Part shown: in pieces, positions 43,601 to 51,796 of the stretch
How positions within the stretch are numbered: position 1 is the stretch's first letter
Layout: each line of letters opens with the position of its first letter
NCBI RefSeq assembly: GCF_001183965.1
Contig: NZ_LFZV01000001.1
Location: 3,506,621-3,570,620, forward strand
Source: Bacillus sp. FJAT-27916
GTDB taxonomy: Bacteria > Bacillota > Bacilli > Bacillales > Pradoshiaceae
Length of the DNA: 64,000 nt
Direction: 5' to 3'
Notes under the pieces: model-generated
The model's input: the letters and a program-made list of their open reading frames with translations, nothing else
Told to the model about the DNA's origin: nothing
Database searches by the model: none
Program-made: the position numbers and the translations under genes

Positions 43601-45057
43601 TTACAGCTTATGAAGGCACGTACACATTGAAAATCACTGCCCCTTCTTACTATAGTGCAGAAACAACCGTAACAATTGAAGAAGGCGAACCAGCAACCGC
43701 GAACTTCGATCTTCGACCATTCATTGGATATGCCGGCGAAATCGGCTATGATGATGGAACAGCCGAAAACGCAAGAGCCTTCTATGATGCCGGAAACGGC
43801 TGGGCTGTGAAGATGTCCTTGAAAGAAGGAGAAAAACAAGCCTTAGTCACAGGTGCCCTTCTCCGTTTCTGGGATACTTCTTGGCCAAATCCTGGCGGTA
43901 CAGCATTTGACGTATCTGTCTATGATGCAAGCGGTGCAGATGGTGCCCCTGGCCAAAAACTCGGTGGTCCTTTCAGTCACACAGCGCTTCGTGACGGTAC
44001 TTGGACACATGTCGACCTTGCCGAGCATGGCATTATGGTTGAAGGCGACTTCTACATCGTGTACACACAAACATTACCAAATCCAAACGCACCTGGACTT
44101 GGCACAGATGAAAACGGACCAAAAGCAGGTCGAAGCTGGCAATATGTGAGTGGCTCCTGGTCCAAAACTCCTGAGGCAGAAGGAAACTATATGATTCGCG
44201 CAACAGTTAATTATGAGCTGGAGGTGCCGGTCATCACTTCTCCTGCTGATGGTTCTTACACAAATAAGAATAAAGTAAGCGTTGAAGGCACTTCCTCACC
44301 TGATACAGCAATTGAACTGTACAAAAACGGTGAAAAGGCTGTCGAAACGGAAACAAATGGCGAGGGAGTCTTTAAAGCAGAAGTCGAGCTTGATAACGGC
44401 GCAAATGAACTGACTGCCAAAGCAAAAACAGATGTCGGTTCAACCGATGCTTCAGAGCCGGTTACCATCATCCTCGACCAAGCTAAGCCTGAGCTTGCGA
44501 TCACATCTCCTGCAGACGGCACCAAATATAATAAAGAAACCGTCACTGTGACAGGTACGGTCGCTGACGAGAACCTAGATTGGGTGAAGGTCAACGGTCA
44601 AACAGCTACAGTGAAGGATGGAAAATTCAGCAAGCGTATCCTTCTCGATGAGGGAAGCAACCAAATCACGGTTCAGGCAAAAGACAAAGCTGGAAACAGC
44701 ATCAAGAAAACAGTCACTCTTGATGTGAAATACACAGCTCCAGTCTTTGAAAATCTGAAGCCTGATGCGGATAGAGAGCTTGAAAGCGGAGATTCCATTA
44801 AAGTGGAATTTGATAGTGAAGAAGGACTTGACGCAACCTTCTCTATCCTTCTTCCACTTACGAACCTTAAGCAATCTGCCAATGCCATCGAACTGCCAAT
44901 GCGTGAAACATCACCTGGCCATTATGTCGGCTACTACACAGCCACGAAGAACGTAAAAGCCAACGGTGCAGCAGTTCAAGTAACGGCAACAGATGATTAT
45001 GGCAATAAGTCCGTTGAACGAGCAGAAGGTCTGCTTTACATCAACGCAGCAAAATAA
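40684..45057 (+). CDS. bpr: Secreted S8 serine protease, bacillopeptidase F-like, with C-terminal binding domains
   Basis: A 1457-aa exported subtilase. A Sec signal (basic start, LLSSLLIPALIFTSG, cleavage near ASYA) is followed by a proregion (inhibitor I9-like, about 60-180). The catalytic triad is D242 (SIDTGVQ), H290 (DHGTH) and S468 (GTSMAGPH). After it come an Ig-like segment, a jelly-roll-type domain (about 660-800), a Lys/Thr-rich linker, two carboxypeptidase-regulatory-like repeats (about 870-1010), a further beta domain, and two bacterial Ig-like repeats each opening with ITSPADG (about 1182 and 1275). No sortase motif or S-layer domain is seen. GGAGGGG precedes the ATG. Probably degrades extracellular protein; the C-terminal repeats may bind substrate or wall. 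Confidence 0.92.
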   Translation: MSRKRKKVQGILLSSLLIPALIFTSGAQTASYASTTKSVNTSASSTIAEKSKTKISKKLSTQFEKEDKVSFIIKFKEQVDTAKVAKEATAAAKKQKLSSSKASLAKRSSIVTNLRATAQETQMNVNKFLEEQVKAGEAKDLQSFYIVNAIAVTASESVMKKIAAYPEVDKILPNETRQLIQPVAKAETKAKTTENKKVTTKESAKETKAETSSVEWNIAQISAPAVWEMGIDGAGTVVASIDTGVQWDHPSLKTKYRGYDPANPNQPSHEYNWYDATSANRNAPYDDLDHGTHTIGTMVGSEPNGTNQIGVAPGAKFIAVKAFTANGGTDSDLIEAGEWVLAPKDAAGNPHPEMAPDVVTNSWGGGAGLDEWFRPMVQAWKSADIFPEFSAGNTTLTNPGGPGSVANPANYPESYATGATDINNALASFSLRGPSPYGELKPDISAPGVNIRSSVPGGAYEGGWNGTSMAGPHISGVVALLKQANASLTVDELEEILSTTATPLTDSTYPVSPNNGYGAGLVNAFDAVSSVVSGLGKIKGTVTKEGDDTQAPAIETEPVTSSYKGMDLALKATATDNISVTNVTLKYKKADGSWAEVSAERVSGDYQSGEYEATIPGSELTGESTQYQFIANDFGGNTKETGTYTVELLNGITVGYETDFEQNPTGWRSYGTNNSWEWGAPTSGPGAAASGEKVYATNLAGNYANSANMSLQMPPIDLPEGNSFLQFKHWYNLERNYDFGHVFLSTDGSTWTQVARYNDLSNAWVDGEVDLSEYAGQRVYIAFNVTTDGSVQRAGWYLDDVKLSATPIAPAKKANLGITKTTEDTTKATAKTKVDPNKITPVKAKDSKKDSDPDKETPLPLLLPLQAKVNVLETGRSVYTNPQDGSYELTHATGEYTVRAEAYGYQSQSRTVNVEDEGTATANFTLQETPKGTVSGVVTNRSTGEPVEGATIYLVEDAAVTPVMTNEDGEYTLTAYEGTYTLKITAPSYYSAETTVTIEEGEPATANFDLRPFIGYAGEIGYDDGTAENARAFYDAGNGWAVKMSLKEGEKQALVTGALLRFWDTSWPNPGGTAFDVSVYDASGADGAPGQKLGGPFSHTALRDGTWTHVDLAEHGIMVEGDFYIVYTQTLPNPNAPGLGTDENGPKAGRSWQYVSGSWSKTPEAEGNYMIRATVNYELEVPVITSPADGSYTNKNKVSVEGTSSPDTAIELYKNGEKAVETETNGEGVFKAEVELDNGANELTAKAKTDVGSTDASEPVTIILDQAKPELAITSPADGTKYNKETVTVTGTVADENLDWVKVNGQTATVKDGKFSKRILLDEGSNQITVQAKDKAGNSIKKTVTLDVKYTAPVFENLKPDADRELESGDSIKVEFDSEEGLDATFSILLPLTNLKQSANAIELPMRETSPGHYVGYYTATKNVKANGAAVQVTATDDYGNKSVERAEGLLYINAAK

Positions 45058-45064
45058 GCTAGTA

Positions 45065-45098
45065 AAGAGGAGCGGGCATGTCATGCCCGCTCCTTTAT
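45065..45098. terminator. Terminator of the protease gene
   Basis: GGAGCGGGCAT / ATGCCCGCTCC perfect stem flanked by AAAG and CTTT, 10 bp after the stop codon; probably bidirectional. Confidence 0.88.
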
Positions 45099-45148
45099 CT
45101 GTTACTTCCAATTCATTTATAGAAAAAATTCAAATCACCAATCACTTG

Positions 45149-45631
45149 TTAGTCTTCTACTTTCTCAAGTTTAAGCCCTGTTATAGTCATAAGTTTTTCA
45201 ACTAACCATTTACTGCTGCGCGTATTTTCTGGACTAATTACACACCATCCTTCATGGGAGGATGTCGTAAGCCATGCCTTTCCTTCTTTAAGGAAGGCTA
45301 AGTCTTCTGGCAAATCAGGCTGAATCCAGCCATATAACGAGTCAGACAAGGACTCCATCACTTCTCTTGCTTCATCAGTTATGCGGTATTCATAGACAAA
45401 AGCATCCGAACGAAGCAAGATGGTACTCGCCCATTCGGATGCCTCTTTCCTTTCAATCAAGGAGGGCTCAAGCATACTCAAGATAGGCTCATAAGACTTC
45501 ATCGCTCTCTTCACATTCGACATCATATCTTTCCTCAATACCAGCTGAAACCGATCAGAAACCTTGAATGCCAGGTCAATCAATTGCCGATAGACATCTT
45601 CTTTTGGTTCCTCTATTATTCTGTAGTACAT
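45149..45631 (-). CDS. Hypothetical protein
   Basis: A 160-aa soluble, mixed alpha/beta protein; family not recognised. It begins MYYRIIEEPKEDVYRQLIDL and ends in a Lys/Glu-rich tail. GGGAG is 5 nt before the ATG at 45631; a GTG four codons earlier overlaps it. The start is just 16 bp from the stop of the small membrane protein upstream, so the two are probably co-transcribed. Confidence 0.65.
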   Translation of the reverse strand: MYYRIIEEPKEDVYRQLIDLAFKVSDRFQLVLRKDMMSNVKRAMKSYEPILSMLEPSLIERKEASEWASTILLRSDAFVYEYRITDEAREVMESLSDSLYGWIQPDLPEDLAFLKEGKAWLTTSSHEGWCVISPENTRSSKWLVEKLMTITGLKLEKVED

Positions 45632-45646
45632 GAATGCTCCCACGTC

Positions 45647-45802
45647 CTAACTAAAAACGAACTTATATGCTGCGATTCCAAAATACACAATCAATCCAAT
45701 AACCACTGAAGTCGTACTAATTACGATGAACCCATAGAAAAATCCATGGACAGCAGCCGCGATATCCAGGAACATATTTTTTATGTCATCTAGTAACCTC
45801 AA
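45647..45802 (-). CDS. Small single-span membrane protein
   Basis: About 51 aa from a TTG at 45802 with one hydrophobic segment (FIVISTTSVVIGLIVYFGIAA) and short charged N-terminus (RLLDDIKNMF). The longer frame up to 45841 includes a TATAAT that is more likely a promoter -10 box than coding. GGGAG precedes the TTG closely (3 nt), so the exact start is uncertain. It is just upstream of the hypothetical gene at 45149-45631. Function unknown. Confidence 0.5.
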   Translation of the reverse strand: MRLLDDIKNMFLDIAAAVHGFFYGFIVISTTSVVIGLIVYFGIAAYKFVFS

Positions 45803-45859
45803 ATTCTCCCAACCCTTTTTCTTTAAATTATAGCACAGCAAACAACCATATATTGGAAT

Positions 45860-45888
45860 AAAAAAGAGCTGTACAGGTCAGCTCTTGA
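45860..45888 (-). terminator. Terminator of the MarR-paiA-paiB operon
   Basis: Minus strand: AAGAGCTGA, loop, CAGCTCTTTTTT, about 8 bp after the paiB stop. Confidence 0.8.
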
Positions 45889-45894
45889 TTCCTT

Positions 45895-46506
45895 CTAATC
45901 AATTACTCTCTTTTCCATCTCTTTAGCGATTTCCGCTGATTTCGAATTCCCCTCATGACGAAGCCGCTCCATAATAGATTGAAAATCTCTTTGATTTCGG
46001 TTTTGGCTTAATTTATAGGCTGCATGAATGTCGCTGATCTTAATCTTGAAGCCAACTGTTCCCTTCAGCTCCTGTTCAAGAAGTTCCGGGGAGAGAGTCT
46101 CCCACAATACAGGATTCTCCCGGTTTCCCTCGTACTTTTTGAGCATCCGGCTGAGTTCTTCGATCAATTCTTCCCTCTCGAGTATTACGGCCTGCCCATA
46201 CACATGCACGGCTTGATAATTCCATGTCGGCACTTCCTCATGCTCATACCAAGAAGAAGATATGTATGCATCCGGTCCTTGAAAAATAGCAAGAACCTCA
46301 CCATCAAAGGTTTTCCACTGACGGTTACCGTACGCAAGATGCCCGGTAAGATAATAATCCTCACCCTGCTTCTTCAATTCCATTGGCAAATGAGTAGCAA
46401 TCGGTTTTCCCTTTTCCATCGTGACAAGTGTCGCAAAGGAATTTGCTTCGATAAAGGCATAAATGTCCTCTTGATTTGTAACTTTAAACATTTTCGGTAC
46501 ATACAT
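45895..46506 (-). CDS. paiB: PaiB-like FMN-binding transcriptional regulator
   Basis: A 203-aa protein of the PaiB family, a split-barrel FMN-binding fold. It starts MYVPKMFKV, and the block FDGEVLAIFQGPDAYISSSW followed by VPTWNYQAVHVYG is the family signature. In B. subtilis paiB with paiA affects sporulation and degradative enzyme genes; the biochemical role is not settled and some members may be oxidoreductases. AGGTGG precedes the ATG, 24 bp after paiA. Last gene of a MarR-paiA-paiB operon with its own terminator. Confidence 0.9.
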   Translation of the reverse strand: MYVPKMFKVTNQEDIYAFIEANSFATLVTMEKGKPIATHLPMELKKQGEDYYLTGHLAYGNRQWKTFDGEVLAIFQGPDAYISSSWYEHEEVPTWNYQAVHVYGQAVILEREELIEELSRMLKKYEGNRENPVLWETLSPELLEQELKGTVGFKIKISDIHAAYKLSQNRNQRDFQSIMERLRHEGNSKSAEIAKEMEKRVID

Positions 46507-46529
46507 CCTAATTCACCACCTACGTCAAT

Positions 46530-47520
<991 letters not shown>

Positions 47521-47536
47521 TATAAGCTCCTTCTTT

Positions 47537-47601
47537 TTATTGCAAACGCAACAATAATTCACTATCGTTAACTTACCGCAATTTTATTGTATTTGCAATA
47601 A
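47537..47601. promoter_or_regulatory. Pair of TTATTG...CAATAA palindromes upstream of the marR-paiAB operon
   Basis: TTATTG-N9-CAATAA at 47537-47557 and TTATTG-N6-CAATAA at 47584-47601. Both contain TTGCAA-like cores. The first is within 20 bp of the marR start codon, consistent with autorepression by the MarR protein. Confidence 0.6.
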
Positions 47602-47696
47602 AAAATAAAGAAAATCAATGTTAGACATGTCCCCTCTAGATATAGCGGCACTAGCCCTCACCCATCTAGCAGGACAATTTTACTGAAAGGACAAGC

Positions 47697-47737
47697 ATAA
47701 AAAAGGCATCAACCCCTCTTGGATTCACGCCTTTTCT
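47697..47737 (-). terminator. Terminator of the HxlR-type regulator gene
   Basis: AAAAGGC and GCCTTTT pair around an imperfect inner stem; about 22 bp past the stop codon at 47760. Confidence 0.6.
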
Positions 47738-47759
47738 CTTATCTATTATCTTTTCGATT

Positions 47760-48119
47760 TCAGGAAGAAACTGATGTGTTTTTTTGCTGTGCTCTTTGCT
47801 GCTTATGAAGCGTATGCTTCATTCCCCATTCATGCATGTCCGCTAATATTGGTTCAAGTGTTTTCCCATATTCAGTGATAGAATATTCTACCTTCGGCGG
47901 AACCTGCGGATAAACAACACGTTTAATGATATCTTCATCCTCCAATTCGCGGAGTTGCTTTGTGAGCATTTTTTGAGTAATACCCGGGAGATTCCGCTGC
48001 AATTCACTAAATCGTTGGGTACCCTCTTTCATTAAGTTCAATAGAATGATTGGCTTCCATTTCCCGACAAGAATTCCAAGCGCATCTTCGACCTTGCATA
48101 ACTTAGGTTCAATCTCCAT
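47760..48119 (-). CDS. HxlR-family transcriptional regulator
   Basis: A 119-aa winged-helix regulator of the HxlR/YodB type. The signature ILVGKWKPIILLNLMKEGTQ (residues about 17-36), RFSELQRNLPGITQKMLTKQ and VPPKVEYSITEYG are all present. One cysteine (LCKVEDALG, residue 8) stands near the position of the redox-sensing Cys6 of YodB/HypR, so thiol-reactive electrophiles may be the signal. AAAGGAGAGG is 9 nt before the ATG at 48119. Divergent from a flavin monooxygenase/FMN reductase pair that it probably represses. Confidence 0.88.
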   Translation of the reverse strand: MEIEPKLCKVEDALGILVGKWKPIILLNLMKEGTQRFSELQRNLPGITQKMLTKQLRELEDEDIIKRVVYPQVPPKVEYSITEYGKTLEPILADMHEWGMKHTLHKQQRAQQKNTSVSS

Positions 48120-48153
48120 GAAGACTGTCCTCTCCTTTAGTATCATTTTTGAT

Positions 48154-48178
48154 AGTATACCACTTCAAAGTGCGTACT
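48154..48178. promoter_or_regulatory. Candidate HxlR operator in the divergent region
   Basis: AGTATACCACTT followed by CAAAGTGCGTACT is an imperfect 25-bp palindrome (AGTA-CCACTT / AAGTG-TACT) lying 35 bp upstream of the regulator start and 85 bp upstream of the oxidoreductase start. AGTA/TACT half-sites are common in YodB/HxlR operators. Confidence 0.55.
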
Positions 48179-48262
48179 TCCATTATTATCCTATACCCTT
48201 CATACTGAAGATACAAAAGAGTTATATTGAAATCAGAAAATTTAAGAGAAGGTGAGATTTAA

Positions 48263-49321
48263 ATGAAACAATACAGAATAGATCCGTCTAAAGGATTAGA
48301 ATTTGGCATTTATACATTGGGCGATCATCTTCCCAACCCGCTAACAGGCGAAAGGATTTCTGCACAAGAACGTGTACAAGAAATCATTGAATATGCCAAA
48401 CTGGCCGATGAAGCAGGAATAGATTTCTTCAGTGTTGGAGAAAGCCACCAGGAATATTTTGCAACGCAGGCTCATTCGGTTGTTCTCGGCGCCATTGCTC
48501 AAGCGACAAAAAATATTAAAATCGCCAGTTCCTCAACAATCATCAGTACCTCTGACCCTGTACGCGTGTATGAGGATTTCGCAACCATTGATTTAATATC
48601 CAACGGGCGGGCAGAAATTGTTGCCGGTCGCGCCTCTAGGGTAGGTTTATTCGATTTATTGGGTTATGATATCCGGCATTATGAGGAATTATTTGAGGAG
48701 AAATTCGAGCTTCTTCTTCAAATCAATAAGGAAGAAGTGCTCAATTGGAGTGGAAACTACCGTGCGCCCTTAAAGAATGCACAAATTCTCCCGCGGCCAA
48801 AGGAAGGAAAAATACCGATTTGGCGTGCTGTTGGCGGTACACCGGCGAGTGCCATCAAGGCTGGCTATGCGGGTGTGCCTATGTTCATGGCTCATTTAGG
48901 GGGACCCGCTTCTATATTTAAGAATACCATTGATGCCTATCGTGAGGCAGCAAGAAGCAATGGATTCAATCCAGCCGAACTGCCGGTAGCGACTGCTGGT
49001 TTCTTTTATGCATCAGAATCATCACAGCAAGCCTTAAGAGAATTATATCCACATATTAACGAAGGAATGAAGAAAACAAATGGCAGAGGGTTTGCGAAGC
49101 AGCTATTTGCTCAAGGAATTGACCCGCACAATATCATGAATATTGGCAGCCCCGAAGAAATCATTGAGAAAATTCTCTATCAGCATGAAATGTTTGGACA
49201 TCAACGCTATATTGCCCAAATTGACTTTGGGGGAATGCCGTTCGATCAAATCAAAAAAAATATTGACTTGATTGGCTCTAAAATCTTGCCAGCCATCCGG
49301 AAATACACAGCCCAGAAATAA
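48263..49321 (+). CDS. LLM-class (luciferase-like) flavin-dependent monooxygenase
   Basis: A 352-aa bacterial luciferase-like TIM-barrel oxidoreductase. The family pattern is seen in FGIYTLGDHLPNPLTGERIS, DEAGIDFFSVGESHQEYF (residues about 52-70), IKIASSSTIISTSDPVRVYE and RAEIVAGRASRVGLFDLLGYD. Such enzymes use reduced FMN and oxygen to hydroxylate or cleave small organic molecules. GGTGAG precedes the ATG. The NADPH-dependent FMN reductase gene starts 13 bp after the stop, giving a two-component system. Divergent HxlR gene suggests induction by its substrate or an electrophile. Confidence 0.9.
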   Translation: MKQYRIDPSKGLEFGIYTLGDHLPNPLTGERISAQERVQEIIEYAKLADEAGIDFFSVGESHQEYFATQAHSVVLGAIAQATKNIKIASSSTIISTSDPVRVYEDFATIDLISNGRAEIVAGRASRVGLFDLLGYDIRHYEELFEEKFELLLQINKEEVLNWSGNYRAPLKNAQILPRPKEGKIPIWRAVGGTPASAIKAGYAGVPMFMAHLGGPASIFKNTIDAYREAARSNGFNPAELPVATAGFFYASESSQQALRELYPHINEGMKKTNGRGFAKQLFAQGIDPHNIMNIGSPEEIIEKILYQHEMFGHQRYIAQIDFGGMPFDQIKKNIDLIGSKILPAIRKYTAQK

Positions 49322-49333
49322 GGAGGAATGATC

Positions 49334-49900
49334 ATGAAGGTAGTTGCATTATCCGGTTCTCGAATCGGTTCAAAAACGCTAACAGCATTAAATACGACAG
49401 TAGCCTTGTTAAAGAAACAATACCCTGATGTTGATGTAACATTAATTGACTTGGCAGAATACGACATTCAGTTCAGCGACGGCCGGAATTACCTAGATTA
49501 TGAAGGTGACGCAGGCTTTGTCACCAAAACCATTATGGACGCAGATGCACTCATTATTGGCACACCAATCTTTCAGGCATCTTTACCTGCCACACTCAAA
49601 AACATCTTTGACTTGCTGCCCGTTCAAGCTTTTCGGGATAAAGTAGTCAGCATGATTGTGACTGCTGGCTCACCAAAGCATTATCTTGTTGCAGAACAGC
49701 AGCTAAAACCAATCCTCGCTTATATGAAAGCGCAAATGGTGCAGACATATGTGTTCATAGAAGAGAAGGACTTTTATCAAAAGGAAATAACCAATGACGA
49801 TGTGTTATTTCGGATAAAACGATTAGTGGAAGATACGATTATCCTGACAAAAACCTTCACAAAGATTCGTGAGGAACAAGAATCTCAATACGATTTTTGA
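49334..49900 (+). CDS. NADPH-dependent FMN reductase
   Basis: A 188-aa flavodoxin-like reductase. It begins VVALSGSRIGSKTLTALNTT, the phosphate-binding loop of the NADPH:FMN reductase family, and has GDADALIIGTPIFQAS-like segment (DADALIIGTPIFQASLPATL, about residues 73-92) for flavin binding. It should supply FMNH2 to the monooxygenase upstream. AAGGAGG is 7 nt before the ATG at 49334; the ATG two codons earlier touches that site. Terminator follows. Confidence 0.9.
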   Translation: MKVVALSGSRIGSKTLTALNTTVALLKKQYPDVDVTLIDLAEYDIQFSDGRNYLDYEGDAGFVTKTIMDADALIIGTPIFQASLPATLKNIFDLLPVQAFRDKVVSMIVTAGSPKHYLVAEQQLKPILAYMKAQMVQTYVFIEEKDFYQKEITNDDVLFRIKRLVEDTIILTKTFTKIREEQESQYDF

Positions 49901-49921
49901 CCAAATTCGTGCGGCTTTATG

Positions 49922-49976
49922 AAAAAAGGGGCGCTCTGTTAAATAGGTCTTGCTGACAGAGTGCCCCCCTTCTTTA
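49922..49976. terminator. Bidirectional terminator
   Basis: AAAAAAGGGGCGCTCTGT pairs with ACAGAGTGCCCCCCTTCTTT across a 17-nt loop, between the convergent FMN reductase and GNAT genes. Confidence 0.85.
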
Positions 49977-49982
49977 TCCTGC

Positions 49983-50438
49983 TTATAGTTGTGCTATCAT
50001 TCGAATTTCCCTGTACGTCCTGCCACCTGATTCGTATTCGAACACTTCCTGCTTCTCGAAGCCGCCTTTCTCATACAAGGCAATCGCAACAGAATTGTCC
50101 ACCTCTGCACTCGTATAGAGCGGCAGGCGGCCATGCTTATGGATGAAGAAATCGATGAAAGCCTTCAAAGCCGCCTTCCCAATCCCTTTGCTCTGATATT
50201 CCTCACCAACCATGAAACGGCTCATGGACCAGCCATTTAACTCATAATCAAAATCATACAAAATAAACCCGACCATTTTCCCTTCCTCATAAATACCTAA
50301 TGGATAGAAATCCGGTTCATATGCTGCCTGGACGAGGGAAAATAAATTAGGCGCGACAAAGTTCTTTTGCGCCTCGGCTACTTTTAGATCTATACACTCA
50401 TGATAATTGGTTCGGTCGATTGGCTTGAATTCAATCAT
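49983..50438 (-). CDS. GNAT acetyltransferase, spermine/spermidine type
   Basis: A 151-aa GNAT protein. The acetyl-CoA site is MVGEEYQSKGIGKAALKAF (about residues 76-94). The N-terminal FVAPNLFSLVQAAYEPDFYP, including VAPN, is shared with Blt-D type polyamine acetyltransferases, so a polyamine substrate is likely. GGGGG is 8 nt before the ATG. It is followed by a frameshifted hydrolase gene upstream (28 bp), perhaps once in one transcript. Confidence 0.85.
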   Translation of the reverse strand: MIEFKPIDRTNYHECIDLKVAEAQKNFVAPNLFSLVQAAYEPDFYPLGIYEEGKMVGFILYDFDYELNGWSMSRFMVGEEYQSKGIGKAALKAFIDFFIHKHGRLPLYTSAEVDNSVAIALYEKGGFEKQEVFEYESGGRTYREIRMIAQL

Positions 50439-50465
50439 TTTGCTGCCCCCTACTTGTTAATTCCT

Positions 50466-51325
50466 CTATTGATTACCTAAACAATACGGTGTTGAACGAA
50501 AATATTCGACCATTTTTGCGAACTTATCCTTTTCCTCTAAATAAGGCATATGATTGCTTTCTTCAAATACAAATAGTTTAGCATTTCTAATGCCTTCATA
50601 TATTTCTTTCGAAAATACAAAGGGACACTGCGCATCATGCCTTCCGCCATACACGATGGTTGGTGTAACAATATTCGAGAGTTCCCCAAGCAAATCAAAA
50701 TACGGCAATTCCCGAAAAGAGAAATACTCCAATCTTTTTTGCACAACCTTGCCGCTTGATGGCTTGCTGAAATATTCATCCCGCTTCGATGGATCATAAA
50801 GAGACATATCGCTCCAATCCCACTGGCGGCCCTTTTCTCCTCTATCGCAGCATCTGGAGATTTCAATATTGTAAAAATCTCTATCAATCTTTTATTTAGC
50901 GGACTGCTTGGACAATACATGCTTCCTCCATGCTCCATATATCCTCTTCTGGCTGCTGCCCCCCCTGTCATCAGCTTAGAAAGAGAACCCGGAAAAAGCA
51001 TGGCATAAACCAAACCGAGCATACCGCCGGTCGAATGTCCGGCAAATGCCCATTGCTTCAATCCAACCGCTTCCCTGATTGCCTCTAAATCGTTGGCGGC
51101 CTCAGACATGCTTAATTCGGCATTATGATTGACCTTACATGAATGGCCTGCTTCCTTTAAATTAACCAAATATACCTTGAAGTTCCCTGCAAAGGCATCC
51201 GCAAAATAATAGCCGCGTTCATTGAATTCACTATATAAATGCGTGACACATAGAGGTTCTCCCTTCCCGCATGTAAATAGTTCAAAGCGCCCTCTTGGCG
51301 TTTCAATATATTTTTGCTCCCACAT
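50466..51325 (-). pseudogene. Alpha/beta hydrolase with a single-base frameshift
   Basis: A 286-aa proline-iminopeptidase-like hydrolase split between two frames. The first frame (ATG 51325, AAAGGAC upstream) covers the N-terminus and the nucleophile elbow GHSTGG. It goes out of frame at the A4 run at 50833-50836 (minus strand GAGGAGAAAAGGG). The -1 frame then carries GRQWDWSDMSLYDPSKRDEY to the end, including the acid in GGRHDAQC and the His in ESNHMPYLEE. All three catalytic residues survive; one extra A would rejoin the frames. Either a recent mutation, a sequencing error, or less likely slippage at the A run. Confidence 0.8.
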
Positions 51326-51382
51326 ATCTAACAGTCCTTTAAAAGAAATTCTTAAATATCTCTCTCATTCTCTCCTCTATTC

Positions 51383-51562
51383 CTACCCCCTATTATTCCG
51401 CTCATTCTGAAGATAAAGCTTCACAAGAATCTTATGAATATTATTCAAGCTTAAAAGTATGAATCCCAGCATGATAAAGGTTACAATCTCACCGGTCACA
51501 ATCGATACGACTCCCAATACGATGGCGTACAATATGTATAAAGCATTGTTCATTTTCCACAT
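51383..51562 (-). CDS. Small membrane protein (59 aa)
   Basis: A 59-aa frame from ATG 51562 (or 51553) to TAG 51383-51385. It starts MWKMNNALYILYAIVLGVVS and has two hydrophobic stretches separated by TGE, then an amphipathic C-terminus (HKILVKLYLQNERNN). AAGGG lies close upstream; ATG 51553 is the alternative start. Short hydrophobic proteins of this kind are common in bacilli and seldom have known roles. It lies in the gap between the hydrolase pseudogene and opuD. Confidence 0.5.
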   Translation of the reverse strand: MWKMNNALYILYAIVLGVVSIVTGEIVTFIMLGFILLSLNNIHKILVKLYLQNERNNRG

Positions 51563-51761
51563 ATCCCTTCAACTGTCCTTTTCAACTAGATTACTAGCTT
51601 AAATCAATGGATTTATATTAATCTCTCCCTTAAATAACTCACCATTTCCTACAGAAAATCTATGAATTCCATGTATTCTCCTTCTTTACTATATTCGACA
51701 TAGTTTAACTTTCTTCCTCTGTACCTTTCCGAAAGAAAGAATCATAAAGGAACGGCCAACG

Positions 51762-51796
51762 CAAAAAAAGAGGGGCATCAAGCCCGCTCCTCTTTT
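51762..51796 (-). terminator. Terminator overlapping the end of the betaine transporter gene
   Basis: Minus strand: AAAAGAGGAGCGGGC, TTGAT loop, GCCCCTCTTTTTTT; the stem includes the stop codon. Confidence 0.85.

Noticed and set aside
50830-50842. Programmed -1 frameshifting in the hydrolase gene
   Set aside because: The zero-frame heptamer is G-AAA-AGG, which does not fit the X-XXY-YYZ slippery pattern; a simple indel is more likely.
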